From a virus, in the IMG/VR virus record IMGVR_UViG_3300042890_004841, positions 1 through 64,000 of that record: DNA of 64,000 nt; one strand, given 5' to 3'. The notes under the pieces are model-generated. The model did no database searches and had not been told where the DNA came from. It saw nothing but the letters and a program-made list of their open reading frames with translations. Of this stretch, positions 7,657-15,721 are shown one piece after another. A program made the translations under genes and the position numbers. The stretch's first letter is position 1; each line of letters opens with the position of its first letter.

Positions 7657-7685
7657 TTGACAGGTCTTTGGTTTAGTGTTATTAT
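7657..7685 (+). promoter_or_regulatory. Sigma70-type promoter, copy 2 of a repeated unit
   Basis: TTGACA (7657-7662), 17-nt spacer, TATTAT (7680-7685), inside the same CCCTACAGGTTGACAGGTCT block as the promoters at 6815 and 8588. TTACAGTAAAC follows. Confidence 0.82.
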
Positions 7686-7715
7686 ACACTTACAGTAAAC
7701 AAAAAGGAGCAAGAG

Positions 7716-7919
7716 ATGAATGAGATGAAAGGTCCAATGATTCAAGGTCCCCTGTTCGAAGTCACTGTAACAGAGTATGAGCGTGGTTGGGGACAGCGGC
7801 TCTGCCCAGATGAGACAAGAATCTTCACCAACCGTCAAGATGCTGAGGCCTATGCTCGGACACGGAACTCAGGTACGGCAGAGATCTATTGGCGAGCAGA
7901 CATCAGGCAGTTTGGTTGA
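7716..7919 (+). CDS. Hypothetical protein (67 aa)
   Basis: 67 residues starting MNEMKGPMIQGPLFEV, with an AAAGGAG site 8 nt upstream. The pattern of beta strands followed by a DAEAYAR helix resembles small phage proteins that process arguments of the form F-T-N-R-x-D-A-E-A-Y-A, but no family is certain. First gene behind the promoter at 7657. Confidence 0.65.
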   Translation: MNEMKGPMIQGPLFEVTVTEYERGWGQRLCPDETRIFTNRQDAEAYARTRNSGTAEIYWRADIRQFG

Positions 7920-7932
7920 TAAGGAGCAAGCA

Positions 7933-8229
7933 ATGAACGAACGAATTAGACAACTTGCTGAACAAGCGGGTATTCCTGCCATCGACGGTGTATGGGACTA
8001 CAATGACAGAAATCTTTTAGTAAAAGATGGCGGTGAATGGCGGACGGCTGTGCCATCTGAAATCATCGGCACCATGATCAACTCTGAAAAAGGACTCGAA
8101 AAGTTCGCAGAGTTGATTATTCGGGAATGTATGGAACAGTTGAATATTTCCAATGTGCCCACTTCGATCTCCGCAGGATTGAATCTTGGTAGAGTAGCGA
8201 TTAAAGAACATTTCGGAGTTGAAGAATGA
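7933..8229 (+). CDS. KEHFGVE-family small phage protein, copy 3
   Basis: 98 residues, MNERIRQLAEQAGIPA ... AIKEHFGVEE. AAGGAG 6 nt before this ATG fixes the start; a longer frame upstream would overlap the previous gene. Has the conserved FAELIIRECME helix and a longer variable middle than the other copies. Stop overlaps the next ATG. Confidence 0.75.
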   Translation: MNERIRQLAEQAGIPAIDGVWDYNDRNLLVKDGGEWRTAVPSEIIGTMINSEKGLEKFAELIIRECMEQLNISNVPTSISAGLNLGRVAIKEHFGVEE

Positions 8230-8390
8230 GAAAATTCACTGAAGTATTGGAAGAGTATTTGGACGAGCGAGAACGCCAAAACGGTGATTACTACGACAAT
8301 CGTTACATTGGCTCTAAATTGGAAGGCCGATATCGCATGAATGACTTGGCAAAAGAATTGGACGAAATGGTTCAAGGAGTTGAAGAATGA
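8226..8390 (+). CDS. Small charged phage protein (54 aa)
   Basis: MRKFTEVLEEYLDERERQNG followed by DYYDNRYIGSKLEGRYRMND. Rich in Glu, Arg and Tyr. I recall very similar proteins in other phages, always unnamed. Linked by ATGA overlaps to both neighbouring KEHFGVE-family genes. Notably it also ends in GVEE. Confidence 0.7.
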   Translation: MRKFTEVLEEYLDERERQNGDYYDNRYIGSKLEGRYRMNDLAKELDEMVQGVEE

Positions 8391-8578
8391 ACGAACGAAT
8401 TCGAGAACTTGCCGAACAGGCTGAATGGCGTTTTGCTGACAAAGCAACAGGTGAATTTTCTGAATATGATAATCGATTGGAAAAGTTTGCCGAGTTGATT
8501 GTTAAGCAATGCATTGAAATTAGTCAAGTGGGTTCAATTACAGAAAGTAAACTTAAAAAACATTTTGGAGTTGAATAA
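8387..8578 (+). CDS. KEHFGVE-family small phage protein, copy 4
   Basis: 63 residues and the shortest copy: MNERIRELAEQAEWRF, the FAELIVKQCIE helix, then LKKHFGVE. Coupled to the 54-residue gene by a 4-base overlap. The stop is followed directly by the third copy of the repeated promoter block. Confidence 0.75.
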   Translation: MNERIRELAEQAEWRFADKATGEFSEYDNRLEKFAELIVKQCIEISQVGSITESKLKKHFGVE

Positions 8579-8587
8579 CCCTACAGG

Positions 8588-8616
8588 TTGACAGGTCTTT
8601 GTTTCGGTGCTATACT
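8588..8616 (+). promoter_or_regulatory. Sigma70-type promoter, copy 3 of a repeated unit
   Basis: TTGACA (8588-8593), 17-nt spacer, TATACT (8611-8616), in the CCCTACAGGTTGACAGGTCT block. CTGTAGTGATTGATAAGG follows. Confidence 0.85.
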
Positions 8617-8647
8617 ATGTTCTGTAGTGATTGATAAGGAACTTGAG

Positions 8648-8827
8648 ATGAAATTTGTTAAATGCTATGCTTGTGATGGTCGCCATGATATAAACTTCAT
8701 CAAAATTCTTGAAACCAAAGAAATTAAATATAGTGGTACCTCAGTTAAATTTAAATGCCCTGATGACAACAGTGAGCAAATAAACAACTCATTTGTCTTT
8801 GAAGTTAAAGAACCAAAAACTGCTTGA
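8648..8827 (+). CDS. Small Cys-containing protein (59 aa)
   Basis: Start taken at MKFVKCYACDGRH, since the longer frame runs through the promoter. CYAC near the N-terminus and a later FKCPDD could form a small zinc site. Its TGA stop is inside the -35 box of the next promoter. Not recognised. Confidence 0.6.
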   Translation: MKFVKCYACDGRHDINFIKILETKEIKYSGTSVKFKCPDDNSEQINNSFVFEVKEPKTA

Positions 8828-8852
8828 CAATATATCCTAATTTTGCTATACT
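8824..8852 (+). promoter_or_regulatory. Sigma70-type promoter overlapping a stop codon
   Basis: TTGACA (8824-8829) contains the upstream TGA stop; 17-nt spacer with TATCCTAATT; TATACT (8847-8852). Conserved-spacer class. Drives the run 8883-10065. Confidence 0.85.
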
Positions 8853-8882
8853 TGTTTCTGTTAGATAACTAGTGAGGAATAT

Positions 8883-9212
8883 ATGAACGACACACAAATT
8901 CATGATGTAATTAACAGTGCTTTCCAAGCTGCTCGCACTGCCACTAAGGAATATCTTGCAACACATGGTGATGTGGATGCTTGTGGTTTTTCATGGGTAA
9001 GTATTCGCCCTGCTACAAAAAAAGTAGCAAAAATTCTTAAGAATTCTTACGGTGCTGACACCTCATTTGGAGGTGGGTTGAAATTGTGGAACCCAAGTTA
9101 TTCCCCTGTGCAATCAATTTCTGCAAAGGAAGAAGGTGCGTACGCATTTGTTAATGTAATGCGTGAAGCGTTCCCTGATGTTACGTTTACTGTTGGTAGT
9201 CGGATGGATTAA
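8883..9212 (+). CDS. Conserved phage protein (109 aa)
   Basis: 109 residues. Contains a helix (INSAFQAARTATKEYLATHG), a DACGFSWVSIRPATKK segment and a GGGLKLWNPS turn. I associate this arrangement with unnamed large-phage proteins, with no known role. Own promoter and a GAGGAATAT site. First gene of a five-gene run. Confidence 0.7.
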   Translation: MNDTQIHDVINSAFQAARTATKEYLATHGDVDACGFSWVSIRPATKKVAKILKNSYGADTSFGGGLKLWNPSYSPVQSISAKEEGAYAFVNVMREAFPDVTFTVGSRMD

Positions 9213-9223
9213 AGGAGATGACA

Positions 9224-9445
9224 ATGTATACTGAATTAACCGTACAATATACTCGCCATGGTGGTGCTTATGATCGTGGTAACGCAGATGCATACTATGG
9301 TCGTGTATTTGACCCACATTACTTCATTGGTGCAACATATAGTACTCAACGTGTAGTTGCCCTACAAGGTACACCTGAGTATGATGCATACAAACTTGGT
9401 TTTGAGGAGTGCACAGATTTTAAAGATTGGGGTGGAGATGAATAG
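9224..9445 (+). CDS. Conserved small phage protein (73 aa)
   Basis: The ATG at 9224 is chosen over 9218 because AAAGGAG (9211-9217) is then 6 nt away rather than adjacent. Begins MYTELTVQYTRHGGAYDRGN and contains ADAYYGR plus a FDPHYF segment; the DRGxADxYYGRxxxPHY pattern looks familiar from other phages. Function unknown. Overlaps the next gene. Confidence 0.65.
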   Translation: MYTELTVQYTRHGGAYDRGNADAYYGRVFDPHYFIGATYSTQRVVALQGTPEYDAYKLGFEECTDFKDWGGDE

Positions 9446-9647
9446 AATATTTGTTTTTAAAGAACTTTATGATAGAGCATACAAAGCAAACCGCAAACAG
9501 CGTATGTATGCGATTCCTGAAAATAGTATTGAACTTATTGAGACAGTCAATGGTAGCCAAAATTGCTACTTGGTGGTTAACGGTAAGGAAGTTGATGGTA
9601 CTTTTGATGGATTAATTGCAAAACTTGGTGAACGGATAAATGTGTAA
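9438..9647 (+). CDS. Hypothetical protein (69 aa)
   Basis: Starts at MNRIFVFKELYDRAYK with GGTGGAG just upstream (inside the preceding coding sequence), 8-base overlap with that gene. Beta-rich end reading YLVVNGKEVDGTFDGLIAKL. Stop shares a base with the next ATG. Not recognised. Confidence 0.6.
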   Translation: MNRIFVFKELYDRAYKANRKQRMYAIPENSIELIETVNGSQNCYLVVNGKEVDGTFDGLIAKLGERINV

Positions 9648-9856
9648 TGAACAAACGTTTACTTAAAATAGCCACTGAACATAATATTTTACCTCATGAT
9701 TATATCGTAGGATCAGATCTACCATTAGAAAATACAATTGAAAAAATTGGATTGGCAGTGGCAAATGATTGCATGCTTAATGCTTGGTGGACTGAAGGAT
9801 ACAAAGATCCTGAAAAAACCATATCTAACAAAATTAAACAATTATACAATTTATGA
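9647..9856 (+). CDS. Hypothetical helical protein (69 aa)
   Basis: 69 residues, MNKRLLKIATEHNILPHDYI, then EKIGLAVANDCMLNAWW. The order of a charged N-terminal helix, a variable part and a second helix with a conserved Cys loosely recalls the KEHFGVE family, but the ending differs. Start overlaps the upstream stop (TAATG). Confidence 0.6.
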   Translation: MNKRLLKIATEHNILPHDYIVGSDLPLENTIEKIGLAVANDCMLNAWWTEGYKDPEKTISNKIKQLYNL

Positions 9857-10065
9857 GCGAAGAAATGATAGAAAAGATAACACTTAATTATACTGACTTA
9901 CAAAAATTGATGGACACTCTTAAAGAGTTTGAAGTCAACCATTTTACTATTATCAAAACAGGTGGTATTGGTATTGGGTATGAAGTAGACTTAGAATTTC
10001 ATCAACAATGTAAAGGTAAAATGGCAACAATTCGTATCCCAATTACAACAACTGATGATTGGTAA
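9853..10065 (+). CDS. Hypothetical protein (70 aa)
   Basis: MSEEMIEKITLNYTDLQKLMDTL, then alternating beta strands. Start overlaps the upstream stop by 4 bases (ATGA). Last gene before the promoter at 10073. No family recognised. Confidence 0.6.
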   Translation: MSEEMIEKITLNYTDLQKLMDTLKEFEVNHFTIIKTGGIGIGYEVDLEFHQQCKGKMATIRIPITTTDDW

Positions 10066-10072
10066 AAACTGC

Positions 10073-10101
10073 TTGACAGTATATCCACATTGTGGCATAA
10101 T
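10073..10101 (+). promoter_or_regulatory. Sigma70-type promoter
   Basis: TTGACA (10073-10078), 17-nt spacer with TATCCACATT, CATAAT (10096-10101), then CTGTAGTGATTGATAA. Conserved-spacer class with a slightly weaker -10. Drives the gene at 10141. Confidence 0.78.
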
Positions 10102-10140
10102 TATTTCTGTAGTGATTGATAACCAACTAGGAGATGCCAA

Positions 10141-10533
10141 ATGGCTTACGTTTCCCAAGAAAAGAAGCAAAACCTCGCAGTTGCCATTAAACAAGTTCTA
10201 AAGAAATACGGTGTAAAAGCCACGTTAGGTGTGCATCATCACAGTACGTTAGTTCTTAATATTAAGTCTAGCAAGATTGACTTTCTAGGTAACTTTAATG
10301 AAACATGCAAGCAAAGTCTTAAAGCTGACCGTGATTACCTTGAAGTAAATCCCTATTGGTTCCAAGACCACTTTAGCGGTGTTGCAAAAGAATTTCTTAG
10401 TGAAGTAACACAAGCGATGTATGGTCCCGACTACTACGATGAAAGCGATGCCCAAATTGATTACTTCAATTGCTCGCACTATATTCGGGTAAATATCGGT
10501 AAGTGGAATAAACCCTATGTTCTAGAGCAGTAA
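10141..10533 (+). CDS. Conserved phage protein (130 aa)
   Basis: MAYVSQEKKQNLAVAIKQVL, then KKYGVKATLGVHHHSTLVLNI and an end reading YIRVNIGKWNKPYV. This full-length pattern is one I recall from many phage genomes as an unnamed conserved protein. The mix of a basic helix, a three-His turn and beta strands suggests a compact alpha/beta domain. Function unknown. AGGAG 7 nt upstream; followed by a terminator-like hairpin. Confidence 0.75.
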   Translation: MAYVSQEKKQNLAVAIKQVLKKYGVKATLGVHHHSTLVLNIKSSKIDFLGNFNETCKQSLKADRDYLEVNPYWFQDHFSGVAKEFLSEVTQAMYGPDYYDESDAQIDYFNCSHYIRVNIGKWNKPYVLEQ

Positions 10534-10553
10534 ATACAAATTTTAACCAACAT

Positions 10554-10578
10554 GGGGCGTAATGCCCCTATAATTTTA
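10554..10578 (+). terminator. Candidate intrinsic terminator
   Basis: Stem GGGGC (10554-10558) / GCCCC (10564-10568) with a GTAAT loop, followed by TATAATTTTAT. The stem is short and the T run is interrupted, so termination may be partial. The same TATAAT could act as a -10. Confidence 0.5.
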
Positions 10579-10588
10579 TGAGGATAAT

Positions 10589-10804
10589 ATGGAAGAAAAT
10601 ACAACGTCAAATCAATTACCACCTTTTGTTAGCAGATTTATTCGTGATGAAGAAGGCAAGTTAAATATTGATCCTGAGTGCAAAATACTAGCTGAAAAAC
10701 ATTATTGGAAAGATCGACCTGCTTATAGCAAGGATGATCGCAGAGTGATGATTGGGCATTATGATGAAAATGGTAATTTAATCCCATTTAAAAATACACG
10801 ATAA
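10589..10804 (+). CDS. Hypothetical protein (71 aa)
   Basis: 71 charged residues with a central ECKILAEKHYWKDRPAY segment and a GHYDENGNLIPF turn. GAGG lies upstream of the ATG. The next gene starts 2 bases after the stop. Not recognised. Confidence 0.6.
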   Translation: MEENTTSNQLPPFVSRFIRDEEGKLNIDPECKILAEKHYWKDRPAYSKDDRRVMIGHYDENGNLIPFKNTR

Positions 10805-10806
10805 TC

Positions 10807-11157
10807 ATGGCAGGATATAATTTAATCCAAGAAATACGTAGGCTTGAAGAAGATTGTGATCGTCTTGGTCTAATGATGTGTCACGCAAAGCATTTTTATA
10901 ATGAATTTGGTGATGTAGTTGCAGTAAAACCAAAAGATGATGAAGCATTACCTTTGTATTCACGTGATGCTGAAGTGTTTATTGGAACTATAAAAGATTT
11001 ACAAATGTGGTTACGAGGTATAGAATGGGCACGTGGTTATGATGGTATGATATTTGGCAAAAACCATGATAAAAACCGCACAGTTAAAGAAGAAAAGTAT
11101 CGTGCAGGACAAACATTTAAACGATTATTGGAAGGAAAAGAAAGTGATAAACCTTGA
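10807..11157 (+). CDS. Conserved phage protein (116 aa)
   Basis: 116 residues, helical: IQEIRRLEEDCDRLGLMMCHAKH at the start, then SRDAEVFIGTIKDLQMWLRGIEWARGYD. The last pattern (Y-x-R-D-A-x-h-h-x-x-G-T-h-x-x-h-x-x-W-L-R-G) seems common in T4-like phages of aquatic bacteria. No assigned function. It overlaps the next gene by 14 bases. Confidence 0.65.
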   Translation: MAGYNLIQEIRRLEEDCDRLGLMMCHAKHFYNEFGDVVAVKPKDDEALPLYSRDAEVFIGTIKDLQMWLRGIEWARGYDGMIFGKNHDKNRTVKEEKYRAGQTFKRLLEGKESDKP

Positions 11158-11659
11158 AGATTATATGAAAGCAATTAATTACAGGATATCTGAAGGCACA
11201 GAATACCTTTGGAAATGCTTTGGTGACAACCCATTTACCCTATCATATTGGGATAATGATCATGATGGAGTAAGTACTGATATTACTTTTGACACACAAA
11301 CACAAGAGGTATATTACGCCACTGTACATGATTACGCAAAAAAACGGTCATATCGTTTGATCAATCCTGATTACGTTGAAGCATATCGTCAAGAATGTAA
11401 AGATAAAAATGTAGTTGAGAATAATGCTTATGATGAAGTTAATTATGTTACGTTAGAAACTGATGAGGACTTTATTGAAAAACTTACTGCTATTGTAAAT
11501 AAACAACCATACAATACCAAAGTGCAAGTACCACTTGAATTAGATAAAGAGGAAATGTATAATCTAATGAGTTTAGCCCATGAGCGTGACATAACGCTAA
11601 ACCAACTAGTGGAAAGCATGTTATGGGAAGCTATCAACAAACACGAAACTAAGGTGTAA
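11144..11659 (+). CDS. Hypothetical protein with C-terminal ribbon-helix-helix-like domain
   Basis: The GTG at 11144 is preferred (AAGGAAAAG upstream); ATG 11165 is an alternative. The N-terminal ~120 residues are alpha/beta with YLWKCFGDNPFTLSYWDND. The last ~45 residues (VPLELDKEEMYNLMSLAHERDITLNQLVESML) have the strand-helix-helix pattern of ribbon-helix-helix DNA-binding proteins. It may regulate transcription or bind DNA with the ligase encoded next. Confidence 0.65.
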   Translation: MINLEDYMKAINYRISEGTEYLWKCFGDNPFTLSYWDNDHDGVSTDITFDTQTQEVYYATVHDYAKKRSYRLINPDYVEAYRQECKDKNVVENNAYDEVNYVTLETDEDFIEKLTAIVNKQPYNTKVQVPLELDKEEMYNLMSLAHERDITLNQLVESMLWEAINKHETKV

Positions 11660-11661
11660 TT

Positions 11662-13005
11662 ATGCTTGAATCATGGATCTATAAGCTTAACGAAAGTAAT
11701 AGTCGCTTACATAAAGAATCAGTTATACAAGAAGTTTTAAATTTAGCTACGCTAGGTGATGAAAATTGTAAACACTTTCTTAAATTAGTAAGCTTAACTT
11801 ATGATCCATTTACTACTTTTGGTGTAAAAGCTGTAGAACCAACTGTTGGTATTGTCAATGCAGAAAACCCTTGGCATGACTTTAGCTCACTGTTAGTAGA
11901 ATTAGCTCTACGTAGTTTAACAGGTAATGCTGCTCATGATGCAATTGAAGCTATGAGCGTACGATTCAATAGCCCAACATGGAATGATTTCTGTATCAAT
12001 GTGATTGGAAAAGACTTACGTTGCGGTATATCTGATAAAACTATTAACAAGATTTGTAAAAATACAGAATACGAAATACCAATTTTTTCTTGCCAACTTG
12101 CCACTGATAGCGAAGGTCGCCCTGAAATGGTGGGTGTTAAACGTCTTGAACCTAAACTAGATGGTGTACGAGTACTTATGGTTGTTATACCACCCTCTGA
12201 CTATGATGAAAAAATTATAGTTACATGCTATAGTCGTAATGGTAAAGTATTCAATAATTTTACGCACATTGAAGAACAAGTAAAAAATAATTTTGTCCGT
12301 ATGATTCGTCTAGCAGGATCAAGTAATTTAAATACAGGATTTGTGCTTGATGGTGAAGTAATGGGCGAATCATTTCAAGACTTAATGCGACAGGCACGTA
12401 GAAAAGACAATGCTGATGCTAGCGATAGTGTATTTCATGTGTTTGATATTCTTCCGCTAGCAGATTTTAGGCGTGGTTATTGGAACGCACAATTAAGCAA
12501 ACGAATCAAAATTTTAGAAGATATGCGTCCTGCCCTAGAAAATATGCCACATGTCAAATTATTGCCACATATTGTCGTAGATTTAGACATTGCTGAGGGT
12601 AGGGATCAACTAGAGCGTTATGCCAATGATTGTGTTGCACAAGGGTTTGAGGGCATTATGATTAAAAGTGTTGATGCCCCATATGAGTGCAAACGTAATA
12701 AATTTTGGTTAAAATGGAAACCAACCATTTCAGTAGATTTAGAAATTGTTGGGGTAGAAGCAGGTACAGGACGTAATAAAAATCGATTAGGCGCATTAAT
12801 TTGCGAAGGTGAGGATCATGGAAAGCACATTATGGTTAACGTTGGTAGTGGGTTTAGTGATGTTGATCGTGATGATTATTGGATAAACCGTAATATGATT
12901 GTTGGTCGCACTGTAGAAATTCTTGCTGACGCTGTAACGCAAAATCAGGATGGAACACATTCATTGAGATTTCCAAGGTTTCTACGATTTAGGGATGACA
13001 AATGA
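11662..13005 (+). CDS. ATP-dependent DNA ligase
   Basis: 447 residues. The adenylation motif I is EPKLDGVR with K165 as the expected AMP-accepting lysine. Motif III appears as FVLDGEV, motif IV as EGIMIK and motif V as FWLKWKP; the end (about 360-440) fits the OB domain with VNVGSGFSD. An N-terminal helical domain (1-155) with a KDLRCGIS segment is like T4-type ligases. It seals nicks in replication and repair. All core residues are present, so it should be active. It starts 2 bases after the upstream gene and overlaps the next by 4. Confidence 0.92.
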   Translation: MLESWIYKLNESNSRLHKESVIQEVLNLATLGDENCKHFLKLVSLTYDPFTTFGVKAVEPTVGIVNAENPWHDFSSLLVELALRSLTGNAAHDAIEAMSVRFNSPTWNDFCINVIGKDLRCGISDKTINKICKNTEYEIPIFSCQLATDSEGRPEMVGVKRLEPKLDGVRVLMVVIPPSDYDEKIIVTCYSRNGKVFNNFTHIEEQVKNNFVRMIRLAGSSNLNTGFVLDGEVMGESFQDLMRQARRKDNADASDSVFHVFDILPLADFRRGYWNAQLSKRIKILEDMRPALENMPHVKLLPHIVVDLDIAEGRDQLERYANDCVAQGFEGIMIKSVDAPYECKRNKFWLKWKPTISVDLEIVGVEAGTGRNKNRLGALICEGEDHGKHIMVNVGSGFSDVDRDDYWINRNMIVGRTVEILADAVTQNQDGTHSLRFPRFLRFRDDK

Positions 13006-13250
13006 TTGTCAATATTTTTAATGTTGATGAACCATGGGTGTTTAATTGGTTTACTTCATTATGTCAAGCACACGAATATAAGTTTATTGTTAAATTAACT
13101 ATAAAAGATTCATTGGCTATTAAAGTAAGTGATCGTTTAAATGAGTTATCCAAAATTACTAATTACAACTTTTATTTAAGTGATGAAAGTGATATTATGG
13201 TAGACATACCTGACGAGGAAATTACGTACATTAAATTGAAATATTCATAA
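13002..13250 (+). CDS. Hypothetical protein (82 aa)
   Basis: 82 residues starting inside the ligase stop (ATGATTG). It ends EITYIKLKYS, vaguely like the F-x-L-R-W-S ending of the tandem family at 37-45 kb, and has two beta-helix units before it, so it may be a remote relative. That link is weak. No other motif. Confidence 0.6.
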   Translation: MIVNIFNVDEPWVFNWFTSLCQAHEYKFIVKLTIKDSLAIKVSDRLNELSKITNYNFYLSDESDIMVDIPDEEITYIKLKYS

Positions 13251-13259
13251 AGGAAAAAT

Positions 13260-14516
13260 ATGGTTACTTTAGTTAAACATGAATGGCATAGTGTTGATAG
13301 TCAATTTGCCGTTGAGCTTGATATTGATTTGCTTAAAGAAATTTACCCTGATAAAGATGAGGATGAACTTCAATCTATTTTAGAAGCAGTAGAAGATGGT
13401 AGCTATGATATTGACGAGCTTATTGAACATGCTTGGGATAATGACGTTGAAATTATGTGGGAACGTCAGTATGATGATTGGTATAGTGACCGAAAAGGTG
13501 GGTATGAAGTAACTTATGAACTAGGTGATGAGAATAGTTGGCACAGTGACCCTGAACCTCCCGCCCCTACTCACAAGTGTACTAAATGTCGTTGGAAGGG
13601 ATCTAAGTGGGAAACTAAAACTGAGTTTGTTAATGAAGATGGATCTATTTATACTGATGATGAATTAGAATTTCATCATACTAAAGAAGTGTGCCCAATG
13701 TGCGATAGCGATGTTGAATTTACGCCTGAAGGTCTTGAGCAAGAAGCCAAAATGCAAAAACTGTACCAAGAACTTGATGAAATTGAAGTTGATGAGTCTG
13801 AAGATACAGATATCACTAATTTAGAAAATGAACTAGATGCGTTAAGAAAAGCTGTAGATGATGATGACGAAGGTGAATCTTATCAGCGTATTCATCCTGC
13901 AGGGGAATATATTATACGTATTTTTGCTCGCACTACTGAGCTTGGTATTGGTAAGATTACCAAAGAACAATATGAACATTGGAGTAAAGATGAACATTAC
14001 TACGATATAGGTCCTGCAATTAATGAAGAGTATGATTTTGATGAAAATGAAACACCTGAAGCTGCACGTTTTACAAGTAGTGGATATTATGAATTTAATG
14101 ACGTAGCAGATTTTTACGGCATGGAAGAAGATGCTGATGTTGAAATTATTAACAGCGATGGTGAAACAATTTTTGAGGGAGAATTCTCAGAAATTTTTGA
14201 AATTGGGCATAATAACGAAGATTCCCAATACGAATGTAGTACTGAAGTAGATGAAATTTATCCACTTACTTTTGGTAAAGGATACTACTTAATGTACAAG
14301 CAAGGTGGTAAAGGTGGTTCATACCAACATACATTAACTGTAACTGATGAATTAGATTTTGCTAAATTTAGAATTGATACAGTTGATGTTGATGGAACTA
14401 CACATATAAAAACAATTTACTATGACAACGTTGCACTTGAAGATGAAGGTATCGATGAAGAATATAACAATTGGAGAGGGCAGTGGGCTGATTACTCAGT
14501 TCATAAAATAAAATAA
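13260..14516 (+). CDS. Large acidic zinc-ribbon protein
   Basis: 418 residues and very acidic. A zinc ribbon at about 107-163 is formed by CTKC and CPMC. Upstream is a VTYELGDENSWHSDPEP segment. Downstream of an acidic linker, a domain beginning EYIIRIFARTTELGIGKITKEQYEHW (about 216-241) and a GYYEFNDVADFYGMEEDADVEI part recall conserved but unnamed large-phage proteins. Function unknown; the ribbon suggests nucleic-acid or protein contact. AAGGAAAAAT precedes the ATG. Confidence 0.75.
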   Translation: MVTLVKHEWHSVDSQFAVELDIDLLKEIYPDKDEDELQSILEAVEDGSYDIDELIEHAWDNDVEIMWERQYDDWYSDRKGGYEVTYELGDENSWHSDPEPPAPTHKCTKCRWKGSKWETKTEFVNEDGSIYTDDELEFHHTKEVCPMCDSDVEFTPEGLEQEAKMQKLYQELDEIEVDESEDTDITNLENELDALRKAVDDDDEGESYQRIHPAGEYIIRIFARTTELGIGKITKEQYEHWSKDEHYYDIGPAINEEYDFDENETPEAARFTSSGYYEFNDVADFYGMEEDADVEIINSDGETIFEGEFSEIFEIGHNNEDSQYECSTEVDEIYPLTFGKGYYLMYKQGGKGGSYQHTLTVTDELDFAKFRIDTVDVDGTTHIKTIYYDNVALEDEGIDEEYNNWRGQWADYSVHKIK

Positions 14517-14522
14517 TTGCAC

Positions 14523-14551
14523 TTGACTTTAGTAGGGGGTTATAGTATAAT
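14523..14551 (+). promoter_or_regulatory. Sigma70-type promoter
   Basis: TTGACT (14523-14528), 17-nt spacer, TATAAT (14546-14551). Drives the membrane-protein run that starts at 14575. The spacer does not carry the conserved TATC element. Confidence 0.82.
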
Positions 14552-14574
14552 CCCCTTATTCTTAAGGAGAAATC

Positions 14575-14826
14575 ATGGGATCGTTTAATCGTAAAATAGT
14601 TGAATCTTTAGATGTTCTCAACAAAATTTTAGCTTTAATTTTTGTTACCATGTCAGGTATCACCTTTTTTGGCGAAGTATTTGAAAACTTTTTACCCGCA
14701 CTAATGTCAGCATTAGGTATTCTTGTCGTAGGTATCGTTACTTGTGGCTATACAGCAATACTTATTAATGTAAATCAAAACATTGAAGCAATGCGTGACA
14801 AAATTAACCCCGCACCAAAGGAATAA
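14575..14826 (+). CDS. Two-pass membrane protein (83 aa)
   Basis: Two hydrophobic helices at about residues 16-37 and 43-65, a short soluble N-terminus and a charged C-terminus. AAGGAG 6 nt upstream. The next gene, also membrane-embedded, starts 3 bases after its stop, so they may form one complex. Family not recognised. Confidence 0.7.
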   Translation: MGSFNRKIVESLDVLNKILALIFVTMSGITFFGEVFENFLPALMSALGILVVGIVTCGYTAILINVNQNIEAMRDKINPAPKE

Positions 14827-14829
14827 AAA

Positions 14830-15072
14830 ATGCGTAATATATTCGGTTATATAGTTTGGCAACTTAATCAATGGGAAAAAGAGACATGGTTTATGTTTGG
14901 TTGTGTTTTAATTTCTATAATTTTTACAGTTTTTGAACAACCTTTAATTGGCATGAGTTTCTTACTTTTGATTCCTATTTTTGGTGCATTTAGTTTGTTG
15001 AAAGAAAATCTACAAAAAAGTTATAAAAAATATCAGCGTATTAAAGAAGCATCTGAGGATAGTCCACTATGA
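14830..15072 (+). CDS. Two-pass membrane protein (80 aa)
   Basis: Hydrophobic stretches at about 20-35 and 38-56, then a basic, helical tail (KENLQKSYKKYQRIKE). Probably co-translated with the membrane protein before it and overlapping the next gene by 4 bases. Could be a holin-like or inner-membrane accessory protein, but nothing proves it. Confidence 0.68.
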   Translation: MRNIFGYIVWQLNQWEKETWFMFGCVLISIIFTVFEQPLIGMSFLLLIPIFGAFSLLKENLQKSYKKYQRIKEASEDSPL

Positions 15073-15515
15073 TAGAAACATTTTACAAAAAAGTTGGACG
15101 TAAGTATGTCCCTGTGTCCATGTATGACCCAAGTTTTGATAGTTCTTTTAGTAATGGTTGTACGTTAGTCGTTGTAACGCCAAACTACTCTATCCGCAAA
15201 TACAACATAGACCCCGAATTTGCTCCATTAATTGCTGCAGCAACCTTTGCACGTGATGCAATAAGTAAATCACTGCGTGATAGTTTAGATGCCCGTCCTT
15301 CTCAAACACCTATAACACAGCAACAACGTGAAGCTTGGATTAAACTTTCTGAAGCTTTTGGGGAAGAATGTCATCCATTACAATATCCAAGCATATATGA
15401 GGCTGTTGAGTGTGGATTAAATGCGTTAGTAAATGAGGCAGCAAACACACTGAAAAACCCCACGGTAAAAACAGCATATGATAATTTTATGATGATTTAT
15501 CAACTGACAAAATAA
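15069..15515 (+). CDS. Conserved phage protein (148 aa)
   Basis: MIETFYKKVGRKYVPVSMYD, then SNGCTLVVV, YNIDPEFAPLIAAA and PITQQQREAWIKLSEAFG. I recall this series of motifs from many phages, unnamed. An N-terminal beta part and a helical C-terminal part are likely. Coupled on both sides by overlaps (ATGA at the start, shared base at the end). Confidence 0.72.
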   Translation: MIETFYKKVGRKYVPVSMYDPSFDSSFSNGCTLVVVTPNYSIRKYNIDPEFAPLIAAATFARDAISKSLRDSLDARPSQTPITQQQREAWIKLSEAFGEECHPLQYPSIYEAVECGLNALVNEAANTLKNPTVKTAYDNFMMIYQLTK

Positions 15516-15715
15516 TGACATTTCTCTATCGTACTATCTTCTTATGTATTTTTTTAGTCCTGATAAGAAATGGGGCATTGTTTTTAGATAAAAATTTTGC
15601 AGATCAATCTATTTTACCTCCTCCTGAACTTAGATACTACCATGTAAACCATTCGGCACTTTGTGCCGATGGTGTAACTATGTATGGTAAATGCAGTCAA
15701 AAAAGCGATAAATAA
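15515..15715 (+). CDS. Small secreted or membrane-anchored protein (66 aa)
   Basis: An N-terminal hydrophobic segment (about 5-25) works as signal anchor, followed by a polar part with two cysteines (SALCADG, GKCSQ) that could form a disulfide in the periplasm. Start overlaps the upstream stop (TAATG). Unknown function. Confidence 0.65.
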   Translation: MTFLYRTIFLCIFLVLIRNGALFLDKNFADQSILPPPELRYYHVNHSALCADGVTMYGKCSQKSDK

Positions 15716-15721
15716 TATTCT

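Noticed and set aside
7651-7838. - strand ORF of 62 codons
   Set aside because: It covers a + strand promoter and gene start and has no ribosome site.
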